DNA of 64,000 nucleotides from Ursus arctos (GCF_023065955.2 NC_079873.1:6710566-6774565); one strand, 5' to 3'. Shown: positions 11,538-24,991, counted from the stretch's first letter. The notes: generated by a model from the letters alone, not told the origin. Program-made: numbers and translations.

Positions 11538-14350
11538 AAAATTGTATTTTTAAAATACATTTTGAATTAGTTTATTTGTAAATACTAGGAACATACCTTT
11601 TGACCAGTGAGTATGGTAAAATATCGAATCGGCTACAGATTCTTACTAGCCATGTGTTATGTGGATGGCTGTGCAGTCCTGCACTGAGTGTTAAGGTCCT
11701 AGAGATGGCCTGGGGCAGAGGGCGCCCCCTCTTAGAAACAGGATTATGTACTCGGTAAAATCATAGGTGGAGATGAGAAGTCAGAGGAAGAATGTAGCTT
11801 TGGGATTGAAGACGCAGGTTCACATTCTCATTCTTTTTTAGTGTGATTGCATCAGGCCACCTAAGTTAATAACCTCACGTCCCTGGATGATGAGATATCC
11901 ATAGCAACCTTCCTAGCAGACTTATTTAAATGCCGACTGGATATAACATGACTGCATCAGCACAGTGGTCAAGATCAAGTAGGTGTGGAAAGAAGGGAAA
12001 AGTCACTCTTACAAATATAGCAGTAATCTGGGACATACTGCACAGTAGCGTGTGTTACTTGGTTAAATGAGCAAGAGTCGGAAATCATGAATTCAGAAGA
12101 GGCTGACAGAAGCAGGTTGAAAAGAGAAAACCGATTCTGAAGGGTAAGCACAAGACCGGGGAGGGCTTGGGGCTCTCAGTATGGGAAGGGGCTGTTAGGG
12201 ACAGCGGTAGGAGGGTGCTTTCTGCATGGGGGTGGCACTGAGGTCTCGGGCTGCTTTAGGAAGGGAGGTGGAGGGCAAGGACTTTAAATACGAATCATTG
12301 CGAAAAGACGGGCTGGGAAGTCACGGCCAGCCTGCGACTTCTTTGTCTTCCTCACTGAATGCTTTGCACATAGTAAAACTTCGGGAAACACTTTGTTGTT
12401 TGCTGGATTACGTTCCTAATGAGTGTGTGATAAACCCCAGAGTACAAATAGAATACACATACATATAAATTAGGCTATTCAGTGGGATTTTGTTCTCTCC
12501 TCGGTCCATCAGATTTTATAGTGGTCGTGGAGTTGAACTGTGTATCACACATACTATGCGATTAGCATAGTTAAATAGATAAAGCTGAGTAAAATATGTT
12601 CAGTGGGCTTTCCTGTGTTTCCGCCTTTTAAATTATAAGGAGGAAGACACCCAAGCCTTTAGGGGTTTTAAAAAGAGCAAGGTGGGGGCGGGGGTCTAAG
12701 CACAGAAGCCTTGGGAATGTTCCCCCTGAGGTCAGGAGGAGTCGTTTGAGTCACGGAGGTTAGAGTTGACGGAGCGTGCGTGAACTTGTCCATCACGAGG
12801 CAGCAGGCACAGACAGGCCAGCTGTTGTGAGCATGGCTTTGAGACTCGTCTGTGCTGGAGGCAGCTAGACCCAGGGGCTGCGGCAGAGTGCGTCTGCCGG
12901 TCCCTGGAGGAAGCGTACCGCTGTGTTCACGGTCCACCACCACACAGACGGCAGCGAGCAGGGAGCCGGTAAGAGCCTCCCGCATTTCTTCTTAAGGCAT
13001 CTCATCCAGGATGGGACTGTTTGCTAGCGTTTGTAGTTACGAGTGTTTCTTTTGTTCTCCTGTCTTTAAAAGCAGGTTGTCAGCTAGCTCACAGTGCAGT
13101 GGGTAAGATCTGGGGAGATCTGCAAACGTCTCCCTTGTTTATTGTTCTGCCTGAAAATGAGAAATAATGCAAATTGGGGCACAGATCCCAGCTCGAGCTC
13201 TGCATGCAGGCACATATGTGTCCGGGCACTCTGCGCGTGTGCTGCATGCATGCTGATAGATACGTGAAGATTTTGCAGCTTTGGGCTCTGCGGTTGACTC
13301 AAAGTGCACTGAGACTAGACGGCAGTGCCTTTCAGTACTGTGTTCTGGGCTGCAAGCCATAGTGCTGGTGTGACCAGTCGCCTTGGCATGTGGGAGACTT
13401 GCTCCGCGCGAAATCTGCAGACCTCTGCCTTCCCTACGGAAGGCCAGCGTGGCACGAAGACCCGTGTTCCTTGTCTGGCCTTTTCTTTTTTCCATGCCAG
13501 TGAGAAATTAGCATTTTCATGACCGAGACACTGAATGCGGATATTGAAAGGAAATGGTGAGTCAGCCACATGGAAGTGCGGGAGGGGGCAGCAAAATCAG
13601 GTGTGCATGTTGAGTCATGAAAAAATGCTCTGTGGGTAAATTCACACATAGCCTGCTTGCTAATTGCAGTGAAAACATCTAAATGGAGAAGAGGGAATCA
13701 GTGTGTTCTGAGTATTTCCCAGTTCTTGCATTTTGCTCTCTGGTGTGATTGTGACAGTTCAGAGGCATGCCATTTCGTACAGGTTTTACCGTACATGTGC
13801 TATGGATCTTTTGTTTTCACCTTTTGTACCGTAAAAGAAACATTTGTGGCTGTATTTCTAAATGATTGAAATGCCTTGGCTTTACTGACGGATGCTTTTG
13901 TGTGTGGAGGGAGGATGCCATTTTCGGAGAAATTGCTGCATATGTGTGTGTGCGTGTGCACAGACACACACCTGCATCTGTTTGGGTCTGCGTTTCCTGA
14001 CTCACATGGGTAGGAGTTAATTTTAAAACGCATGTGTTAGTGGTCATGCTGTTGAGAAGGAAAAAGGGAAAGGAGTTTGAAGAAAGATTTTCAGAAATCT
14101 ACCGGGCAGCATTTATAATTAGTCTTACACACTGAAGACTGGTAGAATGAATGACTGAAACATGTCACATAAAATATCTGAAAATTTGGTACAGATTACC
14201 TGGCTGGCTGGCCCATTTTCCTTGCGAAGCAGAGTCGTTGAGGGGGTATTGTATAAATATTCTTTATGATTATGTTGCAGAAAAGTATTCCACAGATGGT
14301 AGAAAGAGGTACATCTCTGTACTTTTTGTCATGCATGGTGGAAAAAACAT

Positions 14351-14396
14351 TCTCTCTCTCTGTCTCTCACACACACACACGCACTCACACACACAG
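14351..14396. repeat. (TC)n-(AC)n microsatellite
   Basis: CT dinucleotides pass into CA dinucleotides, with a few interruptions (GCACTC). Confidence 0.8.
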
Positions 14397-14983
14397 TAAC
14401 ACACATCCCTTAAAGACAAAATTTGCAGGGTTTTCTCACAGATGCGTGAACAGAATACACACAGAAGCAATTTTTTTAGAAGGGTACTAGAAATTACCAT
14501 GTATGCAGGGATTAACCATGTGGGTTGTATTAGGCGTCCGTTGCCCAGCTGAGTCACGTGACCCTTGCACACATACGCTTGCTGCTCCTTGTTTTGTATG
14601 GACTGGCTGTTTCCCCAAAGTGTACCTTTGAATTTCAGAGGTATATTGGGAAGCTCATATCTCATGTGGCCTTTAGAATGCATTTGTTTTACTTTTAATG
14701 CCTTTAATTCTTTGCCTCTTCTGTGCGTTAAAATTTAAGAAGATCCAGGTGGGGAAGTAGTAGAAACAAGGGCTGCCGTTTTGTGCCCACTGGATCCACC
14801 TATCTTTCCCTGGTTAGTGGACACTCGTGGTTTGTAGCTGGCTTTTCCTGGATAATCAGGTCTTTTCTGGGAGGCTTGTACACATAGCTGGGTGTCTGAA
14901 GAGATCCTGGAGTTACTTAGTTTTTTGACTTAAAAAAGTTTTTTGCAAAATCTCTTCTGTTAATTTTTAAAGTTCACAAAGCG

Positions 14984-14984
14984 T

Positions 14985-15020
<36 letters not shown>

Positions 15021-15033
15021 GCACGCGTACGTA
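14984..15033. repeat. (TC)n-(AC)n microsatellite
   Basis: About nine CT units are followed by about nine CA units, then GCACGCGTACGTAT. The second half alternates pyrimidine and purine throughout. Confidence 0.85.
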
Positions 15034-16300
15034 TCTTGGGCCTTACCACATTGCACACCATGTTCATTCTACAGTAAACAAACTGGGCCGTAAGTGACTG
15101 GACTCACACAGCCGGTTCATAGAGAGCCCTTGCATGCAGTGTGGCTGGTTTGTAACCTGGTGGGTTCCTGCTGATTCATACCTCCCACCTCTGAGGTTGA
15201 AAAGGTCCTACAGGTAGGTATGGGCTGAGTGGAGATCGTGGTACACGTTGCCAGACCTAGTCTCTTACTAACTTTCGTGGCCCATATGGGGGGGGGGGAG
15301 TGCAGTGAGAAGGAATCCCAGTGTGGCCTCCCAAGGGGGTGTGTGGTACCAAGAACCTCTCACCAGACAGAGAGACTGGGAGCGTGTGTCCCAAGCCCAC
15401 GTGGGTATAATTTGCAGGTCACCCAACCTTTCTGACTCTCCATTTCTTTGTCCATAAAAGGAGTTTGGAGTCACTGATTTCTAAGGTCCCTTTATGCCGT
15501 CACAGTTTTTCATTCTCAGGGACAGAAGCCAGGGACTTGAACTCCCCCTTAAGATCACTCTTCCAGGCCCGTAGGTCGTATTGTCTGACTTCTGTGCTGC
15601 CAGCGGTCATGTGAAAGAAGACACAGAAATATAGAGGAGACGGACATACATGTGATGCCTTGGAGATCCACTTTCAGATAAAAGGAGCTCCTGTCAGCAG
15701 ACTGCGTTTCGTGCTGGCAGGCTTTGCGGACGCCGTGGCAGGGCCCCGGACAGCGACGCTTGCCTCGGTGTGGTGTGCGAATGCCCCATCGGGTCAGCGG
15801 CTAACAGACGGCGTGCTCTGGGGTGTCACCTGCGGCACGTTTGTTAGAGACTGACTGTTCCAAGGTCTAGCCAGTGGGCCCTTACACATACTCCGAGGCC
15901 ATGAAAGGTAGAAGAACTAGAAATTCTAGGAAGGTGTTTAACATGGGTATACACATGCACGAGTGTGTATGTACGTGTGTAGAAATGGGCACCACACACA
16001 TGTGCTCACGTATGAGGCATTTTATAGAGGAATACAGTCTATAAAGGTAACTTCTGTGTACAGCAAATATATCTAAAGCCTGTCGGGTAAATTATGCATT
16101 TCCAAATATGGTTCAGCTGAGTGACAATAATTAGACGGTCTCAAGGGTGGGATTTGCAGAATTTGGGCTCACATGCAACTGTGATAGGAGGAAGACAACC
16201 GAAGCGAACAATTTCCTCTTGAACTATGGGGAGAATATACTATTGTAACTATATTTTCATCTTTTACCAAATAATTACCCCGCATTCAAAATGGCTCCTT

Positions 16301-17000
16301 ATTGTTTTTATTATGTTCAGTTAGCCAACATACAGTATCATCATTCGTGTTTGATGTAGTGTTCAGTGATTCACTAGTTGTGGATACACCCAGTGCTCCT
16401 CACAACACGTGCCCTCCTTAATACCCATCACCTGGTTACCCCGTCCCCCTCTCCTCCTCTCCCGCAACCCTGTTTGTTTCCCAGAGTCCATAGTCTCTCA
16501 TGGTTCATCTCCCTCTCTGATTTCTCCCCCTTCAGATTTCCCTCCCTTCCTCGATGATCCTCCATGCTATTCCTTATGTTCCACCTAGAAGTGAAACCAT
16601 ATAATTGTCTTTCTCTGCTTGACTTACTTCACTTAGCATAATCCCCTCCAGTGCCATCCATGTCGATGCAAATGGTGGGTATTCATCCTTTCCGGTGGCT
16701 GAGTGAGACTCCATTGTATATATGGACCACATCTTTATCCAGTCATCTGTTGAAGGGCATCTCGGCTCCTTGCACAGTTTGGCTATTGTGGACAATGCTG
16801 CTATGAACATTGGGGTGCATGTGGCCCTTCTTTTCACTACATCTGTATCTTTGGGGTAAGTACCTAGTAGTGCAATTGCTGGCTTGTACGGTAGTTCTAT
16901 TTTTAACATCTTGAGGAACTGTTTTCCAGAGCGACTGCACCAGCTTACATTCCCACCAACAATGTACGAGGGCTCACCTTTCTCCACATCCTCGCCAACA
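16301..17000 (-). mobile_element. 5'-truncated carnivore LINE-1, antisense, with 14-bp TSD
   Basis: The reverse strand carries the end of the ORF2 reading frame and the 3' UTR. Minus-strand frames show broken pieces of the ORF2p C-terminus, for example the IELPYKPAIALLGTYPKD-type motif, with frame breaks. The insertion is bounded by a perfect 14-bp duplication, CAAAATGGCTCCTT, at 16,287-16,300 and 17,001-17,014, so it is a single target-primed insertion of about 700 bp. Not functional. Confidence 0.93.
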
Positions 17001-17101
17001 CAAAATGGCTCCTTTATTTTTATAAGCTTGACGTATGTTTTTGAGACTCCGGATTTTTACTAATTTGAGGATATCGCTTCCTAGCTTGTGTGTACAGTTA
17101 T

Positions 17102-17307
17102 TTGTTTTTTTTTTTTGTTTAAAGATTTTATTTCGTTTTTTGAGAGAGCAAGAGAGGGAGCACACGCAGGGGGAGCAGCAGACGGAGAGGGAGAAGCAGG
17201 CTCCCCACTGAGCAGGGAGCCGCAGACGGAACTTGATTCTAGGACCCAGGGATCGTGACCTGAGCCGAGGGCAGACATTTAACCAACTGACCCACCCAGG
17301 TGCCTCT
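17102..17307 (-). mobile_element. Can-SINE, antisense
   Basis: Poly(T) with TTTAAAGATTTTATTTCG, GAGGGAGCACACGCAGGGGG, GGCTCCCCACTGAGCAGGGA and the ending CCACCCAGGTGCC. Flanked by the short repeat TACAGTT. Confidence 0.88.
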
Positions 17308-17727
17308 ACAGTTTTTTTTTTAAAGGACATGTTATTTTAAAATCTGTTTTGTTATTAAAACCTTCTTAGTAAAAATAGAAGAAAGTTCTGGGTAGGATGC
17401 ATGGTATTCTAAGATATGAGTGGCCAGTAGAGGTCCTGTGGACTTTTCAGGTTGTCTCCAGTCTTCCGCAGTTATAAGTAACACTGCAGCAAACATCCTG
17501 TAGTGAAATATTCGTGTTCTGGCACGCTGATTTCCTTGGGATGAAATTCTAGACCTGGAATTGGAAGGCCGGCTTTTGGGAAAATGCCCAAGATGCCTTC
17601 CATGACGTGTGTACTGTTTATGCCCGACCACCCAACAGCCTAGGTCAGTCCTGCTTTTCCCAGAACTTTGTCCGTATTTGACATTTAAAACATTCTGTGA
17701 CTCGATAGGCAAAAAGTTCACTCTTTA

Positions 17728-17830
17728 TTTCCTTCCTTCCTTCCATCCATCCAGTAGGCTCCACACCCCTGAGATCAAGACCTGAGCTAAGATCAAGAGT
17801 CAGACGCTTAACGACTGAGCCACCCCCTAG
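17728..17830 (-). mobile_element. (TTCC)n followed by an old partial Can-SINE, antisense
   Basis: A TTCC/ATCC run (17,728-17,751) leads into CCTGAGATCAAGACCTGAGC and GACGCTTAACGACTGAGCC. Only the tRNA-like half of the SINE is left. Confidence 0.7.
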
Positions 17831-19309
17831 TTATTTCATTTTTAACTTGCGTTTTCTCAGGAACTAGCAAAGTCAAACTTTACATCTTGTCTAGCCATTT
17901 GTATTTTTTTGTTTTGTTTGTTACTGCTCACATCTTGTGTTCATTTTCCTGTTGGGGGTGGGGCCTTTCTTTCTTGATTATTGTTATTTAGGTTGCAAAT
18001 AGATCGCTGAAGTGCACTGTGTGCTTTTCAAACATTTATGTTGGTTACAGTTAGTTTTTTCCTTTCTAATGTACTGTGTTTATCATGTCGTTGTTCCTGC
18101 CTGGTGGCTGTGTGCAATCCATTCCCATTCTCCTGGCTCCTCGAAATTGTGTGCTGGCCTTTGCGTTACGGCTGCAGAAAGCATAACCATGTGGGGCTCT
18201 GTGGGTATGAATTTCCTATGAGCTGTAGACCACCACCTGCAATATTCTCCAGCATCTTTGCAAAGAAGATAAAACTGCTCGAGCAGAGAAGAACCCAGGT
18301 GTTTTAGAAGAAGGTCTAATGTGATGTTGCAGAGAGAAAGCAGGAGTCAGAGATGAACATCTTCACTCTAGCTCAGGGTAGGAGGCAAGTGACTTAGCCT
18401 CTTGGGGCTGCAGTGTCCTGGAAATGCTGAGTTGCGTTCGTTGTGCTTGCTCTCTGCAAATGGAGGTTAGTAATAGGGTTGTCTCTGCTGAAGAATCGAG
18501 AACTGCTTGGGTTTCCAGTGCCCCAGCTCCTTCTGCCACCCTTACTGCTCTGGCTGACAGGAACCCACGGGTCCATGAGAGGCATAACCGTCAGACCTCC
18601 GTATATTGTAGCATCTGCTCATTTGAACATTTGTCCGTGCTTGTGTCTTTCTCCCTTCTGTTATCTCTCATTGGGATGGTTTTAATGTTCATCGTAATGT
18701 TCCTGTTGTGTGTTTTGCTTTGATACGCCGCCCCAAAACATTTGATCAGTCAGGGTGTAAGTATGTCAAAATAACATAAACAGAAGCCAATAGAACTATA
18801 GACGTAAACACATTCAAAAGAGTAAGGGGCTGCCCAATCGCCAGTTAATATTTTTTATTACAGTCACCGCTTCGTTGAAAAATTGAGTTACTTCAAATTA
18901 CCTTTAATGGGCAAGTAAACGTAATTGAATCAGTGAGTTGGACCTGTTTCTGTAGCATTCATGAAATTGTAGGGAGGCAGTCAGGAGACCACTACAGAGT
19001 AGAGCTGACGCTGTCTATGTCTCATTTAAGACTTGGTGGGCGCGTGAGATCCTCTCCCAGGCCTTATGGCTCCCGCGCACTGGCGCATGCGAGTATATGG
19101 GGTGGGTGGGTGGGGGTGTGTGTGTGTTTGCCCCTATGTTTTGATTACCACTAGATCGGAAGAAGCACGGTCTCCATGGACAGGTCTTCAGGTGACAGCT
19201 ATGTATCTGGTTACTGATGTGTATTTGTGTGGTCAGGTACCAGGGAGCCTGTAAAATTGAATCGGGTACAGAGAGAATCTCCCTTGAAGGATCTTATCCT
19301 CCCTTGTTG

Positions 19310-19650
19310 GGGAACACAGTCCCTAACAGATTACCATAGACCAGGTGCTGAAACAACAGACAGTTATTTCTCACAGTTCCAGAGGCTGGCAGTTGAAGAT
19401 GGAAGTGCGGCTGATTTGGTGGCTACTGAGACCCGTTTCCTGGTTTGCGGACGGCAGTGTTCGTGCTGTGTCCTTACGTGGCGGAGAGCGGAGAGCAGGG
19501 CAACGAGCTCTCTCACGTCTCTCCTGTAAGCACGCTGTCCCATGGCTGAGGGCTCCGTCGTCATGACGTCATTACCTCCCAAAGGTCGCACCACCTAACA
19601 CCTTCCCGTTGGGGGGCTGTTAGGATTTGATGTGTGAATTTTGGAGGGAC
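19310..19650 (-). mobile_element. MaLR-type LTR relic (MLT1/MST group), antisense
   Basis: Same layout as the relic at 2.4 kb: TTACCATAGACCAGGTGCTG, CAGTTATTTCTCACAGTTCC, AGAGGCTGGCAGTTGAAGAT, ending in a GAATTTTGGAGGGACACAGA segment. Non-coding solo LTR. Confidence 0.7.
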
Positions 19651-20649
19651 ACAGACATAAACGTAAATGCTATGATGCAGGGTAGTCAGAAGGCCCAAGA
19701 AAAAATCAGCCTGCCAGCCTTGTCTTCCTCTCCCCACTCCCTCCCTCCCTTCCTCCGTTTCTCCCCTTTACCTCACTTAGTCTTTGCTGAAGCCTACTTT
19801 GTCCCAGGGACTGCGCTAGGCCCAGGGACAGAAGTGGGTGCTGTCAGTGTACCCAAGAGGAGAGAGAGTAAATGAAAATAACACAGATGAATTGAGAACA
19901 GTTTGGGGACAAACAGGCAGAGATTAGATCCTTAGGTGGGTTCAGCTGAAGAAAGGCCTGTCGTTCAGGAAACGCTTCATGGAAAACGTTGCATTTCATT
20001 TGGATCTTAAAGAAAACAGGCATGGTGTCTGTGGGGCAGCTCCTGAAGAGTGTGGATCAAAGCTGAGATCTGGAAACCACACGGGATGGATGGCAGGGAA
20101 GGGCCTCTGGCCAAATGTATGTTGCAGGGGTCCCTGAGGAGTGGCAGGTGGCTTGGGTAGGATGAGAGGGGGAGCCTAGAAGATCAAGTGTGCAATCTGG
20201 CCCTGATTTGGTGGTGGTGGGAGGAAGGGCTGGAAGTTTCCAGGGGAGAGGATCAAGCTATCTACTTTCCATGCTAATTATGATGAAAATGTGCATTTTG
20301 TAAAATGAGGTAAGTGGAAGAGAGAAGATTGGAAATGTCCATCACGGGGTATCTGTCACACAGAAAATACTTTAACAGTCTGGAAAAGTTACTGCAAGAT
20401 GGCTTTGCTTTTAGAAAATTCAATTTGCGAAAGTTGTGAATAGACTCCCCCTCAAATTTGTTGAAATGGGGCGTTTCCCTGTCATTTCAGTGGGGGTGGG
20501 TTTGTAGTTCTAAGGAGTTTTAATCTTCTGCATCTGCCTGAAGTTGGCTCTCCTTGCAGATAAAAACACTGAGTGACTTACAGGGGTTTCAAGCCTGGGT
20601 ACAATGACTGCCTTAGAGCAGGAGGGAACTTTCTGGGGCAGTGCGGTTG

Positions 20650-20765
20650 TATTTAGACTCGATGGTAGTGGTGAGCACGTAACTTTGCACATTTACCCAG
20701 ACCTCCAGTGGCTTGAATATTATGGTGTGTAAACTATACCTTGATAAAATTGTGGTGGGGTGTGG
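20650..20765 (+). mobile_element. Old LINE-1 3' UTR fragment, sense
   Basis: CGATGGTAGTGGTGAGCACG, then TGTGTAAACTATACCTTGAT and AAAATTGTGG are typical of the very 3' end of old L1. Confidence 0.55.
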
Positions 20766-21354
20766 GGAAGAAGAGAGGTGAAAATGTTGTGTAACGTGAA
20801 GACCTCCCAGACCCATCGCTAGATTTCTAGGAATTCAAACACGTGGTTTTAAAAACAAGTGGCTCAGAAGAAAAGCGTGTAGATGTGGGGGGCAAGAATT
20901 AAAGCGAACCCAAATTCATTTATCGCTTGTTACCTGTGCCCTAATGCTTCCGGCTTTTAAGTTTTTATCAACAGTAGATCATACCTAATAAAAACTCAGC
21001 AGCCGAGATGTTCCCAAAACTATTATTGAGATGAATGAAATGTCTACCATCATAAAATATTTATCTGATCCGATTTTTCCTTCTAACTGCTTCTAAGGAT
21101 TTCAAGTGACAGTGTGTGGCACTCCACTCCGGTTCACACGACGTTCGTCACAAGAGACCGTTGCTCCCACTAATGGCTAAAAAGTGGTCATAAAAGTTGT
21201 AAAATCAGAGCTTTAAAAGAACTCAGCAGACCCTGCTCTCTGTGTAAAGAGCTCTTCTCCCCTTTGGCGTTCCATTCTCCCCATACATTCTTCATAGTAC
21301 TTTTCAAAATGAGCTTGAATTTTTAAGGAATTACTGTCTACCTTGCCTTCTAGA

Positions 21355-21420
21355 CCAGGGTTTGGCAAACTACAGCCCAAGGGCCAAATCCCCTGAGCCC
21401 AGGGTTTGAGAAGCCTTTCC
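21355..21420 (+). mobile_element. Possible hAT-type DNA transposon relic
   Basis: CAGGGTTTGGCAAACTACAG followed by CCCAAGGGCCAAATCC resembles the terminal region of a common mammalian hAT non-autonomous family. The fragment is too short for a family call. Confidence 0.4.
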
Positions 21421-21560
21421 GGGTGGAGGATTAAGGATCAAGGGTTGGTCCTCCGATGCTGGTAGCCAGGGGCACTTAATGTCACTGTTTTGTCAGATGA
21501 TGATAATCGAGTTTTGGAGGGACATGCCAAACCAAGTATTAGTTTCAGGAGTAGTTTTTA

Positions 21561-21775
21561 TTTTTTATTTTTATTTATTTATTTTTAAAGATTTTATTTA
21601 TTTATTTGACAGAGATAGAGACAGCCAGCGAGAGAGGGAACACAAGCAGGGGGAGTGGGAGAGGAAGAAGCAGGCTCCTAGCGGAGGAGCCTGATGCGGG
21701 GCTCGATGCCACAATGCCAGGATCACGCCCTGAGCCGAAGGCAGATGCTTAACCGCTGTGCCACCCAGGCGCCCC
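21561..21775 (-). mobile_element. Can-SINE, young, antisense, 14-bp TSD
   Basis: Complete antisense copy from the T-rich tail to CCACCCAGGCGCCCC. A perfect duplication AGGAGTAGTTTTTA lies at 21,547-21,560 and 21,776-21,789. Confidence 0.95.
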
Positions 21776-23508
21776 AGGAGTAGTTTTTAATATTCGGATC
21801 AAGTGGTTAGAAAAATGGGAGATACGGAATTGGGGAGGGGAGGGTCCCATAAAGCAGAGATTCTCCGTGCTGGCAGAAAATCGAGGTTGCTGGAAGGCTT
21901 TCGCTCAGATATAGATTTGCAGGCATGCATGTCTCCCTCAGCCCCTACCTCTGGCCAGGCCTGGCTTCTGAGGGGGTAAGGTTGAGGAAAGCTTAGATCT
22001 GTATGTCTGAAGTCATCCCCTGTACTCCTTCAGAATGCTCTGGAGAACTGGAGGAGTGGGTTCAGGGAACAAGGTGGACCAGGAGTGCAAAGTGGTTTGA
22101 CCCTAAGGGGTTGATATTTGAGGTTGACTGGATATGCCCTCCTATATTTGGTGGAAATGGTCTTCCTTTAAAAAGCTTTAAATCCAAAACATCAGACAAA
22201 AACATTGCTGTGCTCTCATCTATCATCCATCAGGGCAAGGGTTATTCTGGGTGGGAGGGGGGTAAGGACAGTCTAAGGAGGCTGTGTGTATCTGCAGCAT
22301 TACACTGCTTTTTACAAACCCCGGAAAGAAATTTGGAAAGCATAACCTCACACCTGGGAGGAGCGAAAAGCCTCCAATATTTATGACATTTTCCCTGTTT
22401 TCTTTAGATCGGCTTCAAATTGGTAGTAGCGTCCCATGCCGTGTGGAAAGAGCTGTCGAGGTCAGAAGGCAGAGGGAACTTTCTTTTCCCTCTGTCTCCT
22501 GTGGTTTTCATCTCGTATCCGGCTTCCATAATATTCTGGTCCGACATTGGTTGACCCAGGCCGAGAGTAGGGTCCTGCATGGTTCCACGCGTGGCTGAAC
22601 GCCCATCAGAAGAAATGGCAGGTCTCCACTGGGGCTGTGGGGTGACTGGTGGCATCGCTGAGGACACTTATGTCCTGCAGCTTCAGAAGACAAGTGGCGG
22701 CCTGCTGAGTCACCGGGTCAAACTCGCAGAGCAGGCTAAGTAGAGTCTCTGGCCGGTGGCTGAGCAACGTCATGGGCCAGCCCCACTCGCCCCTGAAACC
22801 CTGATTCCATCAGTTCGGCCACTACTTTAAAAAAAAAAAAAAGAAAGAAAGAAAAATCACAGCTGATGTCAGGCTTGCCCACACTTTGAACTTTGCGCAA
22901 GATGTATTTTTAGGCAAGCCAGAAACAGAGAATGCCAGGAGAAAACTCAGCTAACAGATCACTTGCAAATGTCATTTTTATTCCATTTGTCTGTGCCTCT
23001 GATTCTAACTAGCCTGGAGCTTGGATAGGCAGAGGAGATTTGTGTGATTTTGTTTAAAAAAAAAAAATTTTTTTTTCCCCAAGTGTCCCATCTTGGAACC
23101 AGGAATGAGGGTCTCTAAGCCACAAAAATGAAAGAGGACTGGAAAGCGCACAGTCTGAAAACGGAGTTGGATACTCGAGGGGCCATCACGGATGAGAATC
23201 TCTAAATGTGGGTGTTTTCTGTGATTGGACGCTAGCCCTTCCTGAGCCTCTGCTTGTACATGTGGTTTGGGTTCATCTGCGCGTGGAATCTCTCCGTTAA
23301 ACAGTTGTCCTCCACTTAACTACAAATGACGTATCGGTCTCTCTAATTGGACTTCATTCCTGTTACCATCCAAATTCCTACAAGCAAAAATAAAACCCAA
23401 AGGAAGCCAGTCTTTTTATCCATCTGTTAGGACAACGAAGAAATAACATTCATCTGATTTTCTAAAGTAATTGCTTTCCCCACATGGCATTAGAATCTTC
23501 TTCTTCCT

Positions 23509-23693
23509 TTTACATTTTATTTATTTATTTGAGGGAGAGAGAGAGCTCGGGCAGGGGGAAAGGCAGGGGGAGAGGGAGAAGCAGACTTTTCACTGAGGAG
23601 GGAGCCCAACATGGGGCTCGATCCCAGGACCCTGAGATCATGACCTGAGCCAAAGGCAGACGCTTCACCGACTGAGCCACCCCGGCGCCCCTA
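23509..23693 (-). mobile_element. Can-SINE, antisense
   Basis: ATTTTATTTATTTATTTGAG, GGGCTCGATCCCAGGACCCT and the ending GAGCCACCCCGGCGCCCC. Confidence 0.88.
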
Positions 23694-23920
23694 AGCTGTG
23701 ATTTCTAATAAACAATTCTACACATCACAAAATCACTCTTCTTGACACTCATAAGCAATGGATGTGTGCTTTCTAAAACTGTAAATGTTAAATTCCAGGG
23801 TCATTCATGGAAACATAACTCCATTTGGAAGGCAGCTCCTCAGAATCCTACCTAATGGTCCTTGCAGGTAATTTTGCTGTGGGTCTGGCTTTGCAATATA
23901 CACTCGAAAGTACTATTCTT

Positions 23921-24704
23921 TTTTTTTTTTTATGTTATGTTAGTCACCGTACAGTATATCCTTAGTTTTGATGTAAAGTTCGATGATTCATTGTTTGCGC
24001 ATAACACCCAGTGCACCATGCAATACGTGCCCTCCTTAATACCCACCACCAGCGTATCCCAATCCCCCACCCCACTCCCCTCTGAAGTCCTCAGTTTGTT
24101 TCCCAGAGTCCATAGTCTCTCGTGGTTCATTCCCCCTTCTGTTTAGTCCCCCTTCATTCTTCCCTTTCTTCTCCTACCGATCTTCCTACTTCTTTTTTTT
24201 TTTTTTTTAAGATTTTATTTATTTATTTGACAGAGATAGAGACAGCCAACGAGAGGGGCAACACAAGCAGGGGGAGTGGGAGAGGAAGAAGCAGGCTCAT
24301 AGCAGAGGAACCTGATGTGGGGCTCCATCCCAGAACACCGGGATCACGCCCTGAGCCGAAGGCAGACGCTTAACGACTGTGCCACCCAGTTGCCCCCGAT
24401 CTTCCTACTTCCTATGTTCCATAGATGAGAGAAAGCATATGATAATTGTCTTTCTCTGCTTGACTTATTTCACTTAGCATTATCTCCTCCAGTCCTGTCC
24501 ATGTTGCTGCAAATGTTGGGTAATTGTTCCTTCTGATGGCTGAGTAATATTCCATTGTATATATGGACCACATCTTCTTAATCCATTCGTCTGTTGAATG
24601 GCTTCTCAGCTCCTTCCGCAGTTTGGCTGTTGTGGACGATGCTGCTGTGAACACGGGGGTGCATGTGGCCCTTCTCTTCACTACGTCTGTTATCTTTGGG
24701 GTGC
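23921..24704 (-). mobile_element. Carnivore LINE-1, 5'-truncated, antisense, split by a SINE
   Basis: The left part (23,921-24,192) is the antisense 3' UTR, with CATGCAATACGTGCCCTCCT and CAGAGTCCATAGTCTCTCGT. The right part (24,396-24,704) is the antisense ORF2 end, with TCTTTCTCTGCTTGACTTAT. Near-identical flanks AAGTACTATTCTT (23,908-23,920) and AAGTGCTATTCTT (24,705-24,717) mark the target duplication. ORF2 frame is broken. Confidence 0.92.
24193..24395 (-). mobile_element. Can-SINE nested inside the LINE-1, antisense
   Basis: Complete antisense SINE with the perfect 16-bp duplication CCGATCTTCCTACTTC at 24,177-24,192 and 24,396-24,411. It inserted after the host L1. Confidence 0.95.
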
Positions 24705-24821
24705 AAGTGCTATTCTTGGACCGTCTCTGATACACCAGCCACCCTGTCCATTGGTAGTGTCAGCATAGGCTGGTTTTGTGAATGGCATAAGTTAGTATTT
24801 TTCATAATATTTCTTTACTTT

Positions 24822-24991
24822 TTAAAAGATTTTATTTATTTGAGAGAGAGCTTGCACACAAGCAAGGGGCAGAGGGAGAAGCAGACGCCCCGCTGAGCAG
24901 GGAGCCCAACATGGGCCTCGATCCCAGGACCCTGGGATCATGACCTGAGCTGAAGGCAGATGCTTCACGCCTGAGCCACGCAGGTGCCCCC
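24822..24991 (-). mobile_element. Can-SINE, antisense
   Basis: TTTTAAAAGATTTTATTTAT, CTCGATCCCAGGACCCTGGG and GAGCCACGCAGGTGCCCC. Flanked by TCATAATA-type repeats. Confidence 0.88.

Noticed and set aside
16574..16987. Minus-strand frame of 137 codons resembling a reverse-transcriptase C-terminus
   Set aside because: It is the decayed end of LINE-1 ORF2 within a 5'-truncated insertion, not a separate gene.
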